64,000 nucleotides of DNA. It comes from Clostridium mobile (GTDB taxonomy: Bacteria; Bacillota; Clostridia; Clostridiales; Clostridiaceae). Every line of letters starts with the position of its first letter. Position 1 is the stretch's first letter. The DNA lies in the NCBI RefSeq assembly GCF_018918285.1, contig NZ_JAHLQF010000001.1, positions 759,284 through 823,283 of the forward strand. The letters run 5' to 3'. Below, piece by piece: positions 18,423-27,632 of the stretch. Under the pieces are notes generated by a model. It worked only from the letters and a program-made list of their open reading frames with translations, had not been told where the DNA came from and ran no database searches. Made by a program: the position numbers and the translations under genes.

Positions 18423-19517
18423 TTATTCCGCAGCTTTAAAGTTATATATAGGCGTTATCTTATGAACTATATCTACGGTGTCTTTGATGTTACTTATTAT
18501 TTCCTCCATGGACTTATAAGCTAATGGACATTCGTCTATGGTTTCTTTCTTTACTGATGTTGTAAAAATTCCCTCCATAGTCTTTTTATATTGATTCAAT
18601 GTAAATGAATTTCTTGCTTGAGTTCTGCTCATAATTCTACCAGCACCATGTGGAGCTGAAAAATTCCAATTTTCATTTCCTTTTCCAATGCAAATAAGGC
18701 TGCCATCTCGCATATTTATTGGTATTAAAAGCTTTTCTCCTTTTTGAGCTGAAACTGCACCTTTTCTTAAAATCATATTTTCCATATCAATATAATTATG
18801 AATAGTTGTAAATTCTTCTGCTACATTGAGCTTCATGCCTTTAATTATTTCATTAATCATAACCTTACGGTTTAATTCTGCAAAACGTTGAACAATTTTC
18901 ATATCATGAATATAATCTTTAAAAATCTCTCCGGATACATAGGCTAAGTCTTTATTATCGCTATTAAGGGATTTAAATGCCTCCCTTTGATAAAAGCTTG
19001 CAACTTCATGTCCTAAATGTCGGCTTCCTGAATGAACTACTAAATATAGATTTCCTTCGCCATCTTTATTAGCTTCAATAAAGTGATTACCTCCACCCAA
19101 GGTTCCAATGCTTTTTCTTGCTCTAATAAGATTTACTTCCTTTCTACATTTGAGCTCATCTAGATCAATTTCATCATTAAATTTATGTTCCTTATCTCTT
19201 ATTTTGAAACCACTAGGAATTTTCTCGTAAATTAGCTTATCAAGTTTTTGAAGCTCCATGCGTCGGTTTTCAAGCTTTATAACTTCCATTCCACAGCCGA
19301 TATCAACCCCAACAAGATTGGGAACTACCTTATCCTCAATGGTCATTGTGGTTCCTATTGTGCAGCCCATTCCACAATGTACATCAGGCATTATTCTTAT
19401 TTTACTTCCCTCTACAAACTCTTGATTACATAAGGTTTCAATCTGCTTAACTGCAGCCTCTTCAATATTATCTGTGTAAACAATTGCTTTGTTATATTTA
19501 CCAGTTATCTCAGTCAC
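18423..19517 (-). CDS. rtcB: RNA-splicing/repair ligase RtcB
   Basis: This 364-residue RtcB is of the short bacterial form. Metal-binding and catalytic motifs include PDVHCGMGCTIGTTM, GVDIGCGMEV, GGGNHFIE, VVHSGSRHLG and SAPHGAGRIMSRTQAR (the guanylylated His). It joins 2',3'-cyclic phosphate or 3'-phosphate RNA ends to 5'-OH ends in a GTP- and Mn-dependent manner. It starts with GTG 19517 after GGGGAGG. No RtcA or RtcR neighbour is present; a structured RNA element ending in a T run lies in the 357-base gap upstream. Confidence 0.92.
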   Translation of the reverse strand: MTEITGKYNKAIVYTDNIEEAAVKQIETLCNQEFVEGSKIRIMPDVHCGMGCTIGTTMTIEDKVVPNLVGVDIGCGMEVIKLENRRMELQKLDKLIYEKIPSGFKIRDKEHKFNDEIDLDELKCRKEVNLIRARKSIGTLGGGNHFIEANKDGEGNLYLVVHSGSRHLGHEVASFYQREAFKSLNSDNKDLAYVSGEIFKDYIHDMKIVQRFAELNRKVMINEIIKGMKLNVAEEFTTIHNYIDMENMILRKGAVSAQKGEKLLIPINMRDGSLICIGKGNENWNFSAPHGAGRIMSRTQARNSFTLNQYKKTMEGIFTTSVKKETIDECPLAYKSMEEIISNIKDTVDIVHKITPIYNFKAAE

Positions 19518-19585
19518 GATATCCCTATCCTCCCCTTAATATAATTAAATGATTTTCTCTATTATATCCCATTTACCTCATATAA

Positions 19586-19711
19586 AAAAATTTTATCCGA
19601 TGACTACCATCCGTAATACTCCCATAACGGATGCTACGTCCCTGGATAAGTTCTTCTAAGCCTCAGTTGGAGTAAGTATTCCTTTTAAGCAAACTCCATC
19701 TGAAGCTAAGA
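19586..19711 (-). ncRNA. Candidate structured RNA element upstream of rtcB
   Basis: Read on the minus strand, a long imperfect hairpin comes first: the 20-base arm TTCTTAGCTTCAGATGGAGT pairs with a later arm ACTCCAACTGAGGCTTAGAA with three mismatches. A second domain follows, with an outer stem TTATCC/GGATAA enclosing the hairpin ATCCGT...ACGGAT. The outer stem is immediately followed by AATTTTTTTA, as at an intrinsic terminator. This could be a free small RNA or a leader ending before rtcB, whose own TATAAT lies downstream of the T run. I do not recognise an Rfam family, and its GC content is above that of its surroundings. Confidence 0.45.
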
Positions 19712-19727
19712 ATCACTTGATTATAAT

Positions 19728-19776
19728 ATAAATATTAAGGAGATGGCAATTTCTCTACCATCTCCTTAATATTTAT
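19728..19776. terminator. 19-bp perfect hairpin after the lipoprotein gene
   Basis: ATAAATATTAAGGAGATGG (19728-19746) and its exact complement (19758-19776) flank an 11-base loop. It lies about 100 bases after the lipoprotein stop codon and just before the structured RNA element. There is no clean T run, so termination is likely but not certain. Confidence 0.6.
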
Positions 19777-19874
19777 ATATAATTTTAAATTAATCTTCAA
19801 TTTAAGTTAATAAGTTTTTAATTTAAATTTATATTATTCTATTATTTATAAGTGTAATTTTAGCTTTATGAAAT

Positions 19875-20525
19875 TTATTCCATTCCTAAAACCAACTTAA
19901 CAATACCCATAGAAAATGTTTCTATGTCTTGTGGCAACCAAGTCTTTTCTTTTATTTCAAATTTAAATGTTTGTTCTTTTAAATCTGATGATGGTTGTAC
20001 ATTCTTATATTCATTTATTAAATTTTTTATATAAACCTCTGTTAGTTTGTTAAGAATTTCTTCCTGATTTGTAATGTTTAACTTTTCAACTTCTTGAATA
20101 GCATTTGTTGCTGCTTTTTCATCAAGAGCAATTTCATTAATATAGGTTGTCTTTAGTTTAACATCTGCAGATTCATCATTTTCAGAAACAATTTCTGTTT
20201 CTGCTGATAATTTCTTTAATGCTGATGCACGAGCTGTGTATATTTCATTTACTTGGGCATCACTAACTTTCAAACCTGCTACTGCAAAATTATTTTTTAT
20301 TGTTTTCATAGTTTCGTCTTTTTGTATTTTTGAAATTTCTTCTATTTGCTCTTTAGGTAATTTGATCTTCGCTAAAGCCTCCTGATCTCCTTTGATATAA
20401 AAATCAAATAGAATTTTTGCTGTTTCATCAGCAGCTACCTTTGGTTTAGAACTACATCCTATTACCATAATTGAAATTACTATTAAAACAAGTGATAGAA
20501 GTAGACTTTTTCTTCCTTTTTTCAT
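19875..20525 (-). CDS. DUF5105-like lipoprotein
   Basis: From ATG 20525 (behind AGGGGGAAAAAC) the product is a 216-residue secreted lipoprotein: a basic start, a hydrophobic stretch and the lipobox VIGCSSKP. The mature part is alpha/beta with a repeated 'YIKGDQEAL' / 'YIKNLINEYKNV' character, as in the DUF5105 family of Firmicute surface lipoproteins. Function unknown. It is the last intact host gene before the tail element. Confidence 0.75.
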   Translation of the reverse strand: MKKGRKSLLLSLVLIVISIMVIGCSSKPKVAADETAKILFDFYIKGDQEALAKIKLPKEQIEEISKIQKDETMKTIKNNFAVAGLKVSDAQVNEIYTARASALKKLSAETEIVSENDESADVKLKTTYINEIALDEKAATNAIQEVEKLNITNQEEILNKLTEVYIKNLINEYKNVQPSSDLKEQTFKFEIKEKTWLPQDIETFSMGIVKLVLGME

Positions 20526-20649
20526 GTTTTTCCCCCTAATATGATATATTTTCCAAAATAAATTTACCATATTTTTAGGCCTTTGTCAATTTTTTATATA
20601 TTATATTTGATATGATTTTTAATAGTATTAATAATTAAATTTAAATTTC

Positions 20650-21042
20650 TTTTTTATGTCTAATAGTACGGCATATATACAAAATGATGAAAACGTCTTT
20701 ACTTAGATATTGTTGTGGATCTATTTAATAGAAAATTTGTAGATGATAGGTGTTACTATAACTTTAAAATTAGTTATAGACGCATTTAATGCTGATGTAG
20801 ATAAATAGAATATTAAGAAAGGATTATTATTTCAATTTGATAAGCATACAATATGCTTTATATGATTAAGGAGATTTATTGAAGAATGGTGGTTTTTTAA
20901 AGTATGGATACTAAAAACTGATGTCATGATAGTATATATTTTAGATCTTCTTATAATTTTTTTAAAAGAATAGTTTTATGGACGGAAATTTAAGTCTAGA
21001 GCTGAAACTAGAATAGTAATGATTAAATACTTAGATATCTAA
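20650..21042 (+). pseudogene. Decayed IS3-family transposase (OrfB) fragment
   Basis: The plus strand of this 470-base region without intact genes contains broken reading that matches the catalytic and C-terminal parts of IS3 OrfB. YLDIVVDLFNRKFV begins at 20700 (the DLFSRKIVG motif around the second catalytic Asp), and FKSRAETRIVMIKYLDI lies near 20980-21040 (compare 'f.sr.e....i..Yi..yN'). Frameshifts and stops separate them. The relic abuts the last gene of the tail element (holin stop 21039). Confidence 0.6.
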
Positions 21043-21431
21043 ATAGAATCAATTTCAGGATTGAAAGTTGGAGCAAGTTCAAATATTTTTGAATCATTTA
21101 TTTGATTGTTTATTTCACCAACAACGGCTTCTCTAAAATGGTCTAAATCTGATTGTTTAAGTGTAGGTATTTTTTCTAAAAGCATTTTGTCAAATAGCTC
21201 TCTTTTTTCTTTTCCTGCCTGTGGTATAAATCTAAAATGTTGTTCAACAGCAAAATAAATTGATTTTGCGATGTTATAATTAGTGTTATATTGTTCAGCA
21301 CCTATTTTATTTATTAATTCCTGTTGCTTACTTTTAATATAAGAAACTATTAATGTAGTTAAATATGTAACTAATACCCCTAATATTGAAAATATAGCTT
21401 GTGTTAAGATTTTTGTTATTTCATTTTGCAT
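21039..21431 (-). CDS. LLH-family phage holin
   Basis: The product has 130 residues: one N-terminal transmembrane segment (about 12-34, ILGVLVTYLTTLIVSYIKS) followed by a soluble helical domain with IYFAVEQHFRFIPQAGKEKRELFDK, the pattern of the LLH holin family. It would form membrane lesions that let the amidase reach peptidoglycan and release particles. AAAGGAGG precedes ATG 21431. It is the last gene of the tail element and follows the endolysin by 76 bases. Confidence 0.8.
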   Translation of the reverse strand: MQNEITKILTQAIFSILGVLVTYLTTLIVSYIKSKQQELINKIGAEQYNTNYNIAKSIYFAVEQHFRFIPQAGKEKRELFDKMLLEKIPTLKQSDLDHFREAVVGEINNQINDSKIFELAPTFNPEIDSI

Positions 21432-21507
21432 AATGTTTTCCTCCTTTATATATCTAGCGTATATCTCTATACACTTATTAATTAACTTTGATTATTTTTT
21501 AATTATT

Positions 21508-22290
21508 TTATATTATTTGTTTAGTTCCTTTAGTTCTTGTGGTAATCCAAACCTTATTACCTTCTTTTTCATCATCCTGAATAGATATATAATTGTATTT
21601 ATCTAAATGCAGGTCAATTCTTCCTCTGTTTGGTATGATTTGTACATATCCTATATCACCAAAAGGCACTATTCCTTCAAAGTTTGGTATAGTATGGTCT
21701 ATAGATGGATAGCTCTCTTTGTTTTCTGTTTTCACTTCTTCGGATTTCTTTTGAAATGCTTCTTTTCCTGTTATTCCTTTTATGATTGTCTTAGCAATAT
21801 CTTTAGCATTGTATCTATTAGAATCTGCTTTATTAGATATGAACAATGGTTCTATCAACACTGCTGGCATAGATGTATGTTTTAAAACATATAAATCGTT
21901 TCTAAACCTAGCTCCACGATTGAAGTATCCTAAGCTAGATATTTCTTTGCATATTCTATCTGAATACTCCTTTCCTTTAGTTGACATATATAATACTTCA
22001 CAACCATTAGCACTTTCTTTTTCAAAGCAATTTCCATGTAAAGATACAAATAAATCTACTTTATAGTAATTCGCCATGTTTACTCTATAAGTCAAAGATT
22101 GTGATAAAGTAAGGTTATTTTTAGTAGGAGTTACATCATAAACTGTGTATCCTAGTTCTCTAAGTCCATCAATTACAAACTTTCCATACTCTCTTATTAT
22201 TTTTTCTTCATTTAAAAATCCATTAGCTCCTCTATCTCCGCCAGTACCATGTCCTAAATCTATTGCTATTTTACTGTTTAACGGCAACAT
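21508..22290 (-). CDS. N-acetylmuramoyl-L-alanine amidase (endolysin)
   Basis: From ATG 22290 (AAGGAGG 9 bases before) this is a 260-residue Amidase_3 enzyme. Zinc and catalytic positions are visible in IAIDLGHGTGGDRGANG (His), LNEEKIIREYGK (Glu), VDLFVSLHGNCFEK (His) and AVLIEPLFISN (Glu). The C-terminal about 60 residues (GYVQIIPNRGRIDLHLDK) look like a small beta-rich wall-binding part. It cleaves the amide link between MurNAc and the stem peptide to lyse the producer. It lies between the holin and an XhlA-like gene in a lysis cassette. Confidence 0.9.
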   Translation of the reverse strand: MLPLNSKIAIDLGHGTGGDRGANGFLNEEKIIREYGKFVIDGLRELGYTVYDVTPTKNNLTLSQSLTYRVNMANYYKVDLFVSLHGNCFEKESANGCEVLYMSTKGKEYSDRICKEISSLGYFNRGARFRNDLYVLKHTSMPAVLIEPLFISNKADSNRYNAKDIAKTIIKGITGKEAFQKKSEEVKTENKESYPSIDHTIPNFEGIVPFGDIGYVQIIPNRGRIDLHLDKYNYISIQDDEKEGNKVWITTRTKGTKQII

Positions 22291-22313
22291 AATTCCCAAC
22301 CTCCTTTTATAAT

Positions 22314-22670
22314 TTATTTACTAAAATAATAAGTTGCTATAGAGCCTAATATTGTCATTAAGGTAGCTACTATAGCCCAAAATTGCTTAGTATTATGAAA
22401 CTTAACTTCATTTTTAGTTTTATTATCATTGTTTATATTATTAGTAAAGGTATCTAATATTCTTTCAGTAAATTCATTTAATGTTTTTTGATTATCATTT
22501 AGAGCCTTTTGTTGTTCTCTTGAGCTTTCGTTTATCATTACTTTTATTTCAGCTTGACTTTTTTCAATGTTTGCAAGCTGAATTTGCTGTCTAACGTCAC
22601 TATCCTCTAATTGTCTAATTCTAATTTCATGGTCTTTTACCTGACTTTGCAAGTGTTTTTCTATATCCAT
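22314..22670 (-). CDS. XhlA-like small membrane protein of the lysis cassette
   Basis: This 118-residue protein has a long N-terminal coiled coil (about 5-75, KDHEIRIRQLEDSDVRQQIQ) and one transmembrane helix at the very C-terminus (FWAIVATLMTILGSIATYYF). That is the plan of hemolysin XhlA/holin-partner proteins in Firmicute prophages. It probably assists the holin. GAAAGGTGG precedes the start, and a terminator-like hairpin separates it from the upstream 73-residue gene. Confidence 0.7.
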   Translation of the reverse strand: MDIEKHLQSQVKDHEIRIRQLEDSDVRQQIQLANIEKSQAEIKVMINESSREQQKALNDNQKTLNEFTERILDTFTNNINNDNKTKNEVKFHNTKQFWAIVATLMTILGSIATYYFSK

Positions 22671-22779
22671 ACTTATTTAAACCACCTTTCTCACCTCGAT
22701 AATTATATTTATAAAATAAGAGAGAAGGCTGTAACACCTTCTCAATTAAATAAAACTATATTAAATCATGTTAAATTTA

Positions 22780-22814
22780 AACAAAATAAAAAGACCTCTA
22801 ATTTTTATTTTGTT
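22780..22814 (-). terminator. AT-rich hairpin terminator between fibre genes and lysis cassette
   Basis: AACAAAATAAAAA (22780-22792) and TTTTTATTTTGTT (22802-22814) form a perfect 13-bp stem with a 9-base loop; the 3' arm itself supplies the T run on the minus strand. It lies 12 bases after the preceding stop codon, so the lysis genes need read-through or their own promoter. Confidence 0.65.
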
Positions 22815-22825
22815 ATTAGAAATCT

Positions 22826-23047
22826 TTATTTAGCTAAATCATTTAAGGATTCTTTATATTTTTCACTACATTCTTTTATAGCTTTTAGAATCATAATATC
22901 TTTATGTTTCTTAATAGTAATTCCTTCAGTTTTCTTTTTACACTCTTCTGCAAATTCTTTTGTAATTATAGGTATCTTTAAAGATTCTAACATTTCTTTT
23001 GCTGACTCACCTTTAATCACTGGAATTGTTGCAATTGAAACAGACAT
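22826..23047 (-). CDS. Hypothetical 73-residue protein after the fibre genes
   Basis: The start is ATG 23047, with AAGGTGG 8 bases upstream; the upstream GTG lies inside that site. The product is a small soluble mixed protein (SIATIPVIKGESAKEMLESL at the start, then charged helices ending KYKESLNDLAK). I recognise no family. Its tight spacing (24 bases) to the last fibre gene suggests a fibre-related accessory or chaperone, which is inference. Confidence 0.6.
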   Translation of the reverse strand: MSVSIATIPVIKGESAKEMLESLKIPIITKEFAEECKKKTEGITIKKHKDIMILKAIKECSEKYKESLNDLAK

Positions 23048-23071
23048 AATATTTACCACCTTTTTATTGTT

Positions 23072-24169
23072 TTATTCAATCATTGTTATTTCAAATTTGT
23101 CAAATCTATCTGCTAGTTTGTCATATATTCTATATTCATTAGAGCCATGCCTTATGTAATCACCTTTTTCTTCATCTTCAATAAACTCAATGCTATTTTT
23201 TATATCATTTGCATCTAGCTCAAACATAGTTCTGTTTGACGTTGCTCCATATGGAACTATCAAAGGAAAATCTTTAATAGTTAATTTATCTGATATAATA
23301 TCTGGTTTATCATAACCATATTTCTTATACCATTCTAACAATTGATTATCATCTTTTGGTCTGCCAAGATTATAATAATTATTATTTATAAGTATATAAT
23401 TCGCTTCTTGCTTTACTAAGAATAATGAAGGTTTGTATCTCCAAGAAAAATCACCATACATAACCCCATAACCTTCATCGTCTGGTACTGAATTAAAATC
23501 AGCATCATAAGAAACATTATATTTATTATCAGTTCCTTTCATTCCAGCATTAGAATTTAATCTTGAAATATTACTAAATGTACATTTATTAAAAGTTGTT
23601 TCACCCGAATAAGCATTTTCCAACCCATCTAATATATCAAAATTACAATTATAACAAGTCAATGCATTACCACTATTCGCATAAGAAAAAGATGTTTTAC
23701 TTCTTATTATAAAATGAGAGTTATAAATAGCCCCCCTTGCATAACCAGCGTTTCTGCCAAAGATAGCTCTCTCATAATTTACAGTAGTTTTTGTTACATT
23801 ATAATCTATTGTAAACCCAATAACCTTTGTGGAAGCATTTGATATAACTATAGCACTTGTATCACGTACCTTATTTATAGGATTATCTATTTTAAAATAA
23901 GAATATTTTTCAGCATATATGACAATAGGCTTATTGTCATCATATAAAAAAGTTCCAGCACTTCCTTTGACATTATACATTTCAGATATATTATACATTC
24001 CTTTTAAAAAATATATTAAGTCATTATTTTGAGCAAGACTCATAGCTTTTGGAAATGAAGCAAAAGGATTACTTTTTCTTCCATCGCCTGTATTATCATT
24101 ACCATTTGTACTTATATAATATATATTATTATACTCAACCTCTGTTCCATTTAGATTTATTTTAGCCAC
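23072..24169 (-). CDS. Beta-helix tail fibre/adhesin with diverged C-terminal module
   Basis: This 365-residue, GTG-initiated product follows AGAGAGGTGA. Residues about 15-230 form a right-handed beta-helix of the DUF1565/pectate-lyase kind, beginning YYISTNGNDNTGDGRKSNPF and continuing with short Asn-rich coils. The last about 115 residues are a diverged copy of the module shared by the neighbouring fibre genes (NNYYNLGRPKDDNQLLEWYKKYG, then a closing domain around YRIYDKLADRFDKF). It likely binds or cleaves a surface glycan and docks to the particle by its C-terminal module. Confidence 0.65.
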   Translation of the reverse strand: MAKINLNGTEVEYNNIYYISTNGNDNTGDGRKSNPFASFPKAMSLAQNNDLIYFLKGMYNISEMYNVKGSAGTFLYDDNKPIVIYAEKYSYFKIDNPINKVRDTSAIVISNASTKVIGFTIDYNVTKTTVNYERAIFGRNAGYARGAIYNSHFIIRSKTSFSYANSGNALTCYNCNFDILDGLENAYSGETTFNKCTFSNISRLNSNAGMKGTDNKYNVSYDADFNSVPDDEGYGVMYGDFSWRYKPSLFLVKQEANYILINNNYYNLGRPKDDNQLLEWYKKYGYDKPDIISDKLTIKDFPLIVPYGATSNRTMFELDANDIKNSIEFIEDEEKGDYIRHGSNEYRIYDKLADRFDKFEITMIE

Positions 24170-24193
24170 ACTATCACCTCTCTATGCTAAAAA

Positions 24194-25633
24194 TTAATTC
24201 TTACTCATCAATATATTACAAACACCACTATTGTTCTTCTTTAATATATCAATAGGCTTATATGGATTTTTTAATTCATATGTCATAGTAGCTTCTGTTT
24301 TTTCTATATCATCTGTATACATTAGCAGTTTTAAATCTAATTTATTTGGAAATTTACTACTCCATTTATCTTCTGATATTAAAGTTGTATCTTCAAATCC
24401 ATTAGCTAGATAATTCTGTTCATTTAATGTTTGAGAAGGAGATTCTATAATGTTTTCTCCGTCATAAGTATATAAAATATTATCTCTGTCTTGAATTAAG
24501 TATTTGGTTACATATGACAAACAGCCGAACAGTCTGATTAAAGATACACTTCCGTTTCTTGCATCATACATAGATGAACTAACAACAACTTTATAATATT
24601 TATAACCAATATTATTGTTTATATTTATATATTGCCCATCTTTACTTACATTCACATTATTTAATAAAGTTATATAATCAACATCATCATTACTTGCAAA
24701 AACCGAACAGTTATAATTTATAACCAACCCTGTACTATTAACAGTTATATACATTTTACTTAGCGAATATTTGTTATTTAATTTTACTTTTGTTTCTACA
24801 TTAGGATAAGTGCTAACTCTACCTCCGCCAGTACCATATATTTGAGGATGTGAAAAATTTGTTTCTTTCATTCCATCATATCCACTATCAGTATAGCATA
24901 CATCGGGTAACACTACATTTGGAGTATTCTTTATACTCTTAAAATCACTACCAAAATCAAAACTAAACATCTTTCCAGAATCTAAACTTGTACTTTTAGA
25001 AGTTAAGCTACCTTCTTTTCTTTCTCTCAATAAATCATTTAAATTATCAAAACCACTTTTATCAAAGTCAGCTTTAATTGGATAATCTCCAGAACTTAAA
25101 GTTATTGGCTTAAAACTTCCACCTTCATAATATTCTGGTTTGATTGAGTAAAAATTATCAGATTGTTCGATTAAATGTTTAGGAATGTAATACTGTTTTA
25201 GCTCCCCATTTTCGTCTATGTCAATAGCATCTAAGACCATATTTATACCATAACCAGTGGTTTCTGCAACGCTAGGAGAAGGTTTTATCTCAACAAAATG
25301 AATCCCTTTGCTTAAATCTGTTTTTTCGAAAACAATTACTCTAAATCTTGTTGGAGAATAAGATTCAGAGAATTTATATTCATTGCCATCTATAATGATA
25401 ATATTGTCATCTCTCTTATCTATAGATGATACTTCTGATATTATTCTTATTCTGCTTCCCGTAAAATCAAATCTAATTGAAGCATTTGTGTCATTCGTAT
25501 ATTTAGAAGAACCTTCCCACAATCCAGAATTGTCATACGGTTTCCAATTGCCAACATACTCTATATTGCTATCTTTATCATCATATCTCTTCCAACCCTG
25601 TTCTGGTTGCAACAATTGTTGATTAACTGCCAT
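24194..25633 (-). CDS. Multi-domain tail adhesin (two carbohydrate-binding-like domains)
   Basis: This is the largest of the fibre array, with 479 residues. The N-terminus (about 5-155, GWKRYDDKDSNIEYVGNW to VVLDAIDIDENGEL-type ending) is a jelly-roll binding domain. About 160-215 is an inner spacer with a weak copy of the shared module's start (HLIEQSDNFYSIKPEYYEGG). About 260-370 is a discoidin-like region (KMYITVNSTGLVINYN). The C-terminus is a variant ending GVCNILMSKN instead of GNVVFKEY. GGAGGTGATGTA precedes the ATG. It is probably an adhesin recognising producer-related cell surfaces. Confidence 0.6.
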   Translation of the reverse strand: MAVNQQLLQPEQGWKRYDDKDSNIEYVGNWKPYDNSGLWEGSSKYTNDTNASIRFDFTGSRIRIISEVSSIDKRDDNIIIIDGNEYKFSESYSPTRFRVIVFEKTDLSKGIHFVEIKPSPSVAETTGYGINMVLDAIDIDENGELKQYYIPKHLIEQSDNFYSIKPEYYEGGSFKPITLSSGDYPIKADFDKSGFDNLNDLLRERKEGSLTSKSTSLDSGKMFSFDFGSDFKSIKNTPNVVLPDVCYTDSGYDGMKETNFSHPQIYGTGGGRVSTYPNVETKVKLNNKYSLSKMYITVNSTGLVINYNCSVFASNDDVDYITLLNNVNVSKDGQYININNNIGYKYYKVVVSSSMYDARNGSVSLIRLFGCLSYVTKYLIQDRDNILYTYDGENIIESPSQTLNEQNYLANGFEDTTLISEDKWSSKFPNKLDLKLLMYTDDIEKTEATMTYELKNPYKPIDILKKNNSGVCNILMSKN

Positions 25634-25660
25634 TACATCACCTCCAAATTAAATTCTAAA

Positions 25661-26635
25661 CTAATACTCTTTAAACACAACATTTCCTATACCACCATTT
25701 ATTTTTCTTATCTCATCTATAATCTTATAATTATTATAATCATACTCAAAATAAGTCTTATTATCTTCTTCTGTAATATATAAATCTTCTTTCTTCAAAT
25801 CATTTAAATTAACATCTAAGGATTCATATATATTGCCTACGCCTTCAACCATAGGCACTTTTTTTGAGGTTAAAGTATCTTGAAGATTAAATATGTTACT
25901 CATACCATAGTCTTTAAACCAAGCGTCTAGTTCGTCTAAATTAGTAGGTTGTCCTAATTTTAAGTAGTTGTTGTATGTAGAGTAGTAATCGTTGCTTTGT
26001 TTTATTAAATACTTGTCATTCGAATAAGGCTCTATAGGCGGTGTAAAATCACTTGTCCACCTTGCAATCCCTTTTGATATTCTTAATTCATCTATATTAC
26101 CCGAGATACCATAGTTATCAAAAGAGTTTCCTATTAATAATCTTGGCACTTTTATATAATTGTTTGAATCATTCCATGAAGTTCCTTGTTTTTTGCCATT
26201 TAGATATAAATTTGTAACCTTTGAACTTCTTACTAAAGCAATATGATACCATTTATTAACTTCGACTGAATCTCCAATAATTACTTCTTTACTATTAAAC
26301 ATTACTTTTATAATTTTATTCTGAAAATAAATTATAGGATTTGCTACATGACCAGTCTGCCTATAATCTATCATTACATTAAAACTAGTTGATAAATTAT
26401 TATTATAAACCCAGAAATCTATAGTATAGTCTTCTTCTCCAAAATGAAAATCTCCTTTAGAATCATCTAAACTCAAACTGTTCTTATTAAACTTCGCACT
26501 ACTTCTTCCAAATTTTTTATTAGAAGTATCTAAGGTTACATTGCCAATATTACTTACTTCATTTCCCATTTCATCTTTAAAACTACCATCATCCATATGT
26601 AGCAATAGTTTCGTATATCGGTCTATTGTTGTCAT
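25661..26635 (-). CDS. LamG-headed tail adhesin with shared C-terminal module
   Basis: The product has 324 residues. Residues about 5-200 form a concanavalin/LamG domain (LLLHMDDGSFKDEMGN, DYTIDFWVYNN, WYHIALVRSSKVTNLYLNGK, GNIDELRISKGIARW). Residues about 208-324 are the module common to this array: YLIKQSNDYYSTYNNYLKLG, a YGM/YGY motif, YESLDVNLNDLK, IIDEIRK and the end GNVVFKEY. The binding head should recognise glycans or another surface polymer. The gene is separated from its neighbours by 27-29 bases with a conserved GGAGGTGAT ribosome site. Confidence 0.75.
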   Translation of the reverse strand: MTTIDRYTKLLLHMDDGSFKDEMGNEVSNIGNVTLDTSNKKFGRSSAKFNKNSLSLDDSKGDFHFGEEDYTIDFWVYNNNLSTSFNVMIDYRQTGHVANPIIYFQNKIIKVMFNSKEVIIGDSVEVNKWYHIALVRSSKVTNLYLNGKKQGTSWNDSNNYIKVPRLLIGNSFDNYGISGNIDELRISKGIARWTSDFTPPIEPYSNDKYLIKQSNDYYSTYNNYLKLGQPTNLDELDAWFKDYGMSNIFNLQDTLTSKKVPMVEGVGNIYESLDVNLNDLKKEDLYITEEDNKTYFEYDYNNYKIIDEIRKINGGIGNVVFKEY

Positions 26636-26664
26636 ACCATCACCTCCAAATTTCTAAAACTAAA

Positions 26665-27609
26665 TTAATATTCCTTAAACACAACATTACCAATACCATT
26701 ATTAACTTTTCTTATCTCGTCAATAATTTTATAAGAATCAGCATCATAATCTAGTCTTTTATTTAAATCCATATCAATCATGCTAACATAAGGTTTCTTT
26801 ACATCATTAAAATCAACATCTAAAGACTGATATATTTTACGTGGTTCACTAAATTTATCTACAGGAACTATTTTATTATTTAAACTATCTTGTAAATTTA
26901 ATATGTTATTTGTTCCATATTCAGATAACCATCTCTTTAATTCAGTCTTGTCTTTTGGAGTTCCTAATTTATAATAATTATTATTTGTTGTATAATATTC
27001 ATTGCTTTGTTTTATAAGATGACTGTAGCTAAACCATATTGCATTATCAAAATCATATGGTCTATAACCCTCATAAACTAGCCTACTCCACTCATTAGGA
27101 TTGGATGTTATTATATCAAACTCATTCGCTCCGAAGTTTGACTGTACATTCATTTTATAATTAACACTAGAATTAATTATAAACGCATATATATCGCCTT
27201 GTAACAATCCTACGTCATTAAAAGCTACCCCCATTGACATACCATTTTTAAAAAACTCTACTATTTTTTTATCCAAATCTACAGCCATTCCAATTATTTC
27301 TCCAGATATAATTTTATCCCCATAAGGTTTATTCTCGGGATATTTTGTAGCATTAAGACAACTGTACGCTCTAGCATCATTACCAAACTGACCATTAACG
27401 AGCCAAGATAAAGATGATTGTTTATTAGCTATCCCAAGCACCATAGCTCCTACATCTACAATTTTACATTCCATATAATATTTTCCATAATTATATCCTT
27501 TTGTAGCTCTAATACCAGAATCATAACCAATAGCACTCACTTCCATGTTATTAAGGGATAAAATTACATCTTTACCTTTGTCGTTAGGATTCCACGTTAT
27601 CAAACTCAC
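26665..27609 (-). CDS. SPRY-headed tail adhesin with shared C-terminal module
   Basis: This 314-residue, GTG-initiated product follows GGAGGTGATTGA. The head (about 5-185) is a SPRY-like beta-sandwich: GYDSGIRATKGYNYGKYYMECKI, VLGIANKQSSL, GMAVDLDKKIVEFFKNG and the VNYKMNVQSNFGANEF ending are typical. Residues about 195-314 are the shared module (HLIKQSNEYYTTNNNYYKLG ... YQSLDVDFNDVKK ... IIDEIRK ... GNVVFKEY), nearly identical at its end to the neighbours. SPRY heads are also used by phage receptor-binding proteins. Confidence 0.75.
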   Translation of the reverse strand: MSLITWNPNDKGKDVILSLNNMEVSAIGYDSGIRATKGYNYGKYYMECKIVDVGAMVLGIANKQSSLSWLVNGQFGNDARAYSCLNATKYPENKPYGDKIISGEIIGMAVDLDKKIVEFFKNGMSMGVAFNDVGLLQGDIYAFIINSSVNYKMNVQSNFGANEFDIITSNPNEWSRLVYEGYRPYDFDNAIWFSYSHLIKQSNEYYTTNNNYYKLGTPKDKTELKRWLSEYGTNNILNLQDSLNNKIVPVDKFSEPRKIYQSLDVDFNDVKKPYVSMIDMDLNKRLDYDADSYKIIDEIRKVNNGIGNVVFKEY

Positions 27610-27632
27610 TCAATCACCTCCAAATTTCTAAA

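Noticed and set aside
19586-19711. SAM or other known riboswitch
   Set aside because: The conserved core sequences of the SAM, T-box, lysine, TPP and guanine classes are not present, and the downstream gene is an RNA ligase.
21508-22290. Open frames on the plus strand within the amidase gene (for example 21607-21885)
   Set aside because: They lack ribosome sites and recognisable sequence and lie opposite a clear amidase gene, so they are shadow frames.
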